From contig NZ_QKAP01000073.1 of the NCBI RefSeq assembly GCF_003247215.1, positions 1 through 64,000 of the forward strand: DNA of 64,000 nucleotides, read 5' to 3'. The notes beneath the pieces were generated by a model. That model saw only the letters and a program-made list of their open reading frames with translations, was not told the DNA's origin and did not search any database. Positions 59,706 through 64,000 of this stretch are shown here, in pieces. The DNA comes from Malonomonas rubra (GTDB lineage Bacteria > Desulfobacterota > Desulfuromonadia > Desulfuromonadales > Geopsychrobacteraceae). Every line of letters begins with the position of its first letter. The stretch's first letter is position 1. The position numbers were made by a program, and so were the translations under genes.

Positions 59706-61151
59706 ATGAGTTTGCGCGTCTACAACACCATGAGTGGCAAGAAGGAAGAGTTCCAGCCGCTGACTCCTGGCAAGGTTGGCATGTACGTCTGCGGTGTCAC
59801 TGTTTACGATTACTGCCATATCGGCCACGCCCGTGCCAATATCGTCTTCGATATCATTTACCGCTATCTGCAGTTCGCCGGTTTTGAAACCACCTACGTG
59901 CGCAACTACACCGATGTTGACGACAAGATCATCAACCGCGCCAATGAAAGGGGGATCGGCAGTAAGGAGCTGGCAGAGGAGTTCATCAAGGCCTTCGACG
60001 AGGATATGGATGCCCTTGGACTGACCAAGCCGACCCATGAGCCGCGCGCGACCGAGTACATCGACAAGATTATCGACATCTGCCAGGTGCTGATCAACAA
60101 GGGGATGGCATATGAATCGGCCGGTGACGTCTATTACCGGGTCGACAAGTTCGACGGCTACCTCAGGCTCTCCAAACGCAACATGGAAGAGATGCAGGCC
60201 GGGGCGCGGATCGCGCCGGGTGAGCAGAAGGAGAACCCGATGGACTTCGCCCTCTGGAAGGCGGCCAAACCGGGTGAACCGAGCTGGGGATCCCCGTGGG
60301 GACCGGGCCGGCCGGGCTGGCACATCGAGTGCTCGGCGATGAGCTCCTCGCTGCTCGGGGAAAGCTTCGATATCCATGGCGGCGGCCGCGACCTGATCTT
60401 CCCGCACCATGAGAACGAGATTGCCCAGAGCGAGGCAGCCAACGGCAAGCCGTTTGCCAAATACTGGATTCACAACGGCTTCGTCAACGTTAACCAGGAG
60501 AAGATGTCAAAATCGCTCGGCAACTTCTTCACCATCCGCGATATCCTCAAGCAGTACGACCCAGAGGTGGTGCGCTTTTTTATTCTCAGCGCACACTATC
60601 GCTCACCGATCGACTTCTCCGATCAGAACCTAGCCGAAGCGCAGGCGGGCCTCAGCCGTTTTTACGAAGCGTTGCTGACCGCTGATCAGGCGATTGAGGG
60701 TGCTCCTGAGTCGGATGTCGAAAGCACACAGGGAACTGAACTGGAAGTCAAGTTCCGTGAGGCGATGGACGATGACTTCAACAGTGCACTGGCGATCGCA
60801 CATCTTTTTGAAGGCGTGCGAACCATGAACCGGCTCTGCGCGACCAAAAAGTTCAAGAAGAAGACTGATCTGGTTGCCCAGGTACGCGATCTGCGGGCAA
60901 CTGTACTCAAACTGGGTGACGTGCTCGGCATCTACAACTCCGATCCAGCGCAGTGGCTGGAGAAGGTAAAATTGGCCGGATTGGCCAAGCTCGATATCAA
61001 CCGTGAAGAAATCGAGGCGCAGATCGAAGCTCGTTTGCAGGCGCGGGCGGAGAAGGATTTCGCCAAGTCAGATGAAATACGGGATGCGCTCGCTGAGCGG
61101 GGAATTGAGCTGCTAGATTCCCGTGAGGGGACGAGCTGGAAGTTGAGATAG
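59706..61151 (+). CDS. cysS: Cysteinyl-tRNA synthetase
   Basis: [36 protein letters not shown]. Confidence 0.97.
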   Translation: MSLRVYNTMSGKKEEFQPLTPGKVGMYVCGVTVYDYCHIGHARANIVFDIIYRYLQFAGFETTYVRNYTDVDDKIINRANERGIGSKELAEEFIKAFDEDMDALGLTKPTHEPRATEYIDKIIDICQVLINKGMAYESAGDVYYRVDKFDGYLRLSKRNMEEMQAGARIAPGEQKENPMDFALWKAAKPGEPSWGSPWGPGRPGWHIECSAMSSSLLGESFDIHGGGRDLIFPHHENEIAQSEAANGKPFAKYWIHNGFVNVNQEKMSKSLGNFFTIRDILKQYDPEVVRFFILSAHYRSPIDFSDQNLAEAQAGLSRFYEALLTADQAIEGAPESDVESTQGTELEVKFREAMDDDFNSALAIAHLFEGVRTMNRLCATKKFKKKTDLVAQVRDLRATVLKLGDVLGIYNSDPAQWLEKVKLAGLAKLDINREEIEAQIEARLQARAEKDFAKSDEIRDALAERGIELLDSREGTSWKLR

Positions 61152-61201
61152 GTTGTTGGAATGGCCGCTTGTTTTGAGCGGCTTTTCTTTTTGCTCACAA
61201 C

Positions 61202-62203
61202 TCAAAGGCTGAGAGCAGGCTCTAACAGCGCCGATAGTTGCTCGCGCAATTCCAGAATATGTTCCCCCCAATACTGCAGGGTATGAAACCAGGGAAATGT
61301 CCGCGGGAAGGCTGGATCATCCCAACGCGTCGCTAGCCAGGCGGAGTAGTTCATAATACGCAATGTGCGAAGCGATTCGATCAGTTGCAGTTCACGAAAA
61401 TCGAAGTCATTGAACTCGTGGTAACCTTCAAGGATCTTTTCCAGCTGCCGTTTCTGCTGGGCTTCCTCCCCCGACAGCAGCATCCACAAATCCTGAATGG
61501 CCGGTGCCATTCGGGCATCGTCGAAATCGACAAAATTGGGGGCATCGTCGCGCCAGAGCATGTTGCCACTGTGGCAATCACCGTGGGTGCGGATATTGCG
61601 AATGTCTGAGTACAGTGCCAAACGCTCATCGATGATCTGTAGCAGGTCGCGGGTCAGGCTCTGATAGGATTCCCGGTAATCGGCCGGGATGAACTTTTCC
61701 GCGATCAGTTTCACATTTTGATGTCCGAAAGTTTGGCTGTCGAGCTTGGGACGATGGCGAAAGGGGGCTTGGGCTCCGATCAAATGGATTCGGCCGAGCA
61801 AGCGACCGAGGACTTTTAGGTGTTCCAGATTGTCCAATTCCGGCGCATGCCCACCTTTGCGCGGGTAAAGGGCAAAGCGGAAATCCTGATAATCAAATAA
61901 GCTTTCGGATGCATCGTTTGACAAAGGCGCAACCACCGGCAGCTCATGTTTGGCCAGTTCCTGGGTAAATTGATGTTCCTCTATAATTTGTTGGTCGCTC
62001 CAGCGGTCCGGGCGATAAAACTTGGCGATAAGCGGTTCGCCATCCTCGATTCCGACCTGATAGACACGGTTTTCGTAACTGTTGAGAGCTAATATCCGGC
62101 AGTCACAATAAAATCCCTGCGTTTCGATCGCATCCATGATAAAGCTGGGGGTCAAGCGGTCGAATGGATGTTGGCTGGTTGTCTGCATCGGTTCCTCGCA
62201 CAA
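61202..62203 (-). CDS. srkA: Stress-response Ser/Thr kinase YihE/SrkA-like
   Basis: YRPDRWSDQQIIEEHQFTQEL; RTHGDCHSGNMLWRDDAPNFVDFDDARMAPAIQDLWMLL. Confidence 0.9.
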   Translation of the reverse strand: MCEEPMQTTSQHPFDRLTPSFIMDAIETQGFYCDCRILALNSYENRVYQVGIEDGEPLIAKFYRPDRWSDQQIIEEHQFTQELAKHELPVVAPLSNDASESLFDYQDFRFALYPRKGGHAPELDNLEHLKVLGRLLGRIHLIGAQAPFRHRPKLDSQTFGHQNVKLIAEKFIPADYRESYQSLTRDLLQIIDERLALYSDIRNIRTHGDCHSGNMLWRDDAPNFVDFDDARMAPAIQDLWMLLSGEEAQQKRQLEKILEGYHEFNDFDFRELQLIESLRTLRIMNYSAWLATRWDDPAFPRTFPWFHTLQYWGEHILELREQLSALLEPALSL

Positions 62204-62253
62204 AAGATGAGTTCGGCAAGGAGTCTACTCCCGTGGAGGAAGAGAAGTAAAGA

Positions 62254-62568
62254 ATGTCAAGCCCCCTTTATCAACAGATTTATACTCTGGTGCGGCAAAT
62301 TCCTGCTGGAGCCGTTTCCACCTACGGACAGATCGGGAATATGATCGGTTGCAACGCTCGCACCGTCGGGTTCGCCATGGCTACCTTGCCAGCGGGAAGT
62401 GATGTTCCCTGGCAGCGGGTAATCAACAATCAGGGGAAAGTCAGCCCGCGCAGGGACGGAGAAGGGAGCCTGTTGCAACGGGAGCTGCTGATGGCGGAAG
62501 GGATCGAATTTGACCGCACCGGACGGATCGACCTGCAGCGATATGCTTATCTTTTTCCGCCCGGCTGA
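62254..62568 (+). CDS. MGMT/Atl-like alkyltransferase-like protein
   Basis: VRQIPAGAVSTYGQIGNMIGCNARTVGFAMATLP, VPWQRVINNQGKVS (no PCHR Cys). Confidence 0.85.
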   Translation: MSSPLYQQIYTLVRQIPAGAVSTYGQIGNMIGCNARTVGFAMATLPAGSDVPWQRVINNQGKVSPRRDGEGSLLQRELLMAEGIEFDRTGRIDLQRYAYLFPPG

Positions 62569-62576
62569 AGCAAGTT

Positions 62577-63194
62577 TTACAGCAAAGTTTGTAATTGAGG
62601 CCAGAGCAGCGAGCCTGCGATGATCCACATGGTCAGGCAGACCATCCCGTCGAGGCAACGCCAGGCAACCGGCCTGCGGAATAGTGGCGCAAGCAGGCCG
62701 GCACCGAAGCTTAAGCTGAAAAACCAGAGAATAGAGGCGCAGATTGCCCCGGCACCGAACAGGTAGCGTTCAGAGGTGGCCAGCTGGCCGCCGATGCTGC
62801 CGACTAGGACGATGGTGTCGAGGTAGGCATGCGGGTTGAGCAGTGTCAGTGCTAGTGTTGTCAGAAGCAGTTTGCGTCGCGACAGACTCGGCTCGGCGCT
62901 TGTTTCCAAACGGCCCCCTTGGACTGCCGAAAGGAGCGAGCGGCTGCCGTACCACAGCAGAAACGCGGCCCCTCCCCAGGTGGCGAACTGTGCCAGCTGC
63001 GGATTAGTAGTGACCAGCGCGCCGAAACCGCTGATGCCGATGAGGATCAGGATGGCATCGCACAGGCTGCAAACCACGGCGGTTTGTAGCGGGTAATTGC
63101 GCCGCACTCCCTGCGTCAGCACAAACGCGTTCTGCACGCCAATGGCGATGATCAGCCCGCCGCCAAGACCCATACCTTGAAAAAAAGCAACCAT
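62577..63194 (-). CDS. LysE/ArgO family amino-acid exporter
   Basis: GLGGGLIIAIGVQNAFVLTQGVRRNY; LTLLNPHAYLDTIVLVGSIGGQ. Confidence 0.9.
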   Translation of the reverse strand: MVAFFQGMGLGGGLIIAIGVQNAFVLTQGVRRNYPLQTAVVCSLCDAILILIGISGFGALVTTNPQLAQFATWGGAAFLLWYGSRSLLSAVQGGRLETSAEPSLSRRKLLLTTLALTLLNPHAYLDTIVLVGSIGGQLATSERYLFGAGAICASILWFFSLSFGAGLLAPLFRRPVAWRCLDGMVCLTMWIIAGSLLWPQLQTLL

Positions 63195-63275
63195 TTCTGC
63201 CTCCTGAAAAATCAATCTCTGCTAAAAAGATATGCTGCGCCAAATCAAAAGTAAAATTAATCTTTTTGTGAATAG

Positions 63276-63290
63276 ATTAGTTCTGCTAAT
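63276..63290. promoter_or_regulatory. LysR-type T-N11-A operator candidate ATTAG-N5-CTAAT
   Basis: attag ttctg ctaat just upstream of the LysR-family ATG. Confidence 0.5.
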
Positions 63291-63298
63291 GTATAAAA

Positions 63299-64000
63299 AT
63301 GCTTGATTACAAACTGATAGAAGCGTTCGCCAAAGTGGTTGCAGAAGGTGGTTTTGAACGCGCTGCCCGCGTGCTGTTTATTTCCCAGTCGGCGGTTTCG
63401 CAACGGATTCGCCAGTTGGAAGAGCAGTGCGGACAATTGCTCCTGACCCGGACGTCGCCGCCGCAGCCCACCGCAGCAGGCAAGGAGTTGCTGAAACATT
63501 ATCAGCAGGTCAAGCTGCTTGAGGATGGTTTGACGACGGAATTGATTAACGCCGAGGAGCACGGGCCGATATCCCTGGCAATCGGTATCAACGCCGACAG
63601 CCTGGCCAGTTGGTTTATTGCCTCGATTCAACCGCTGTTGCGGCAGTTCAAGTTGCTGATCGATTTGCGGGTAGAAGATCAGGAACAGACCCATTTGTTT
63701 CTGCGTGAAGGAGAGGTGGTTGGTTGTATCAGTAACGAGCCGAAACCGATGCAGGGCTGCCGGGTCGAATTTCTCGGCCTGATGAACTATAGGCTTTTGG
63801 CAACGCCCGAATTTATTGAGCGCTGGTTTCCAGAAGGGTTATCGCTTGCGACAGTGCTATGTGCGCCAGCGGTGATTTTCAACCGCAAGGATCGTTTGCA
63901 CCAACTGTTTCTTGAGCAACACCTGAAAAAAGTTTCGCCGAACCTGCCCTGTCATTACATCCCCACGCCGGAACAGTTCTTACAGGTGATCGTCGAGGGC
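63299..64000 (+). CDS. LysR-family regulator, ArgP-like (3' truncated by window edge; not in ORF track)
   Basis: MLDYKLIEAFAKVVAEGGFERAARVLFISQSAVSQRIRQLEEQCGQLLLTR; divergent from LysE/ArgO exporter. Confidence 0.85.
   Translation, partial: MLDYKLIEAFAKVVAEGGFERAARVLFISQSAVSQRIRQLEEQCGQLLLTRTSPPQPTAAGKELLKHYQQVKLLEDGLTTELINAEEHGPISLAIGINADSLASWFIASIQPLLRQFKLLIDLRVEDQEQTHLFLREGEVVGCISNEPKPMQGCRVEFLGLMNYRLLATPEFIERWFPEGLSLATVLCAPAVIFNRKDRLHQLFLEQHLKKVSPNLPCHYIPTPEQFLQVIVEG

Noticed and set aside
1-64000. CRISPR arrays, tRNA/rRNA genes, prophage or transposase genes
   Set aside because: No regularly spaced repeats, cloverleaf-like intergenic sequence, or mobile-element protein motifs recognised by eye; a tRNAscan/Infernal run would be needed to exclude weak cases.

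Overview
64-kb window of a bacterial chromosome. Gene content and order (multiheme cytochromes, SLBP-order [NiFe] hydrogenase, iorAB/paaK/liv cluster) suggest a Desulfuromonadales/Geobacter-like organism; this is inferred from gene families only. I recognised no rRNA, tRNA, CRISPR array, transposase or phage module. Main blocks: (1) 1-4.6 kb, an AAA+ sigma54-activator-like gene, a strong -24/-12 promoter match, two paralogous small membrane proteins, a pseudo-receiver, a 7-heme cytochrome c with an EF-hand-like loop, a cytochrome b and a membrane protein (CbcBA/BccR-like locus); (2) 8.6-12.6 kb, an SLBP-order [NiFe] hydrogenase whose small subunit has Asp where a proximal-cluster Cys is normally found; (3) pckA, thiL and a cheR-mcp-W-Y-A-C chemosensory operon; (4) rimO, DUF445, DUF815, msrA and a polar amino-acid ABC transporter; (5) 34.8-43.0 kb, a minus-strand branched-chain-type ABC transporter/indolepyruvate oxidoreductase operon in which the LivF ATPase and a phenylacetate-CoA ligase form one 695-codon ORF; (6) 43.9-46.0 kb, a decayed stretch with a sialidase-like pseudogene and a rhodanese gene interrupted by an in-frame TAG; (7) housekeeping genes (carD, ispDF, glnS, cysS) and an ArgP/LysE-type divergent pair at the right edge. 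Two small proteins are easily missed: a 31-aa ORF absent from the ORF track and a 51-aa BFD-like Fe-S protein hidden inside a longer ORF. All family calls are from motif recognition by eye; no searches were run.
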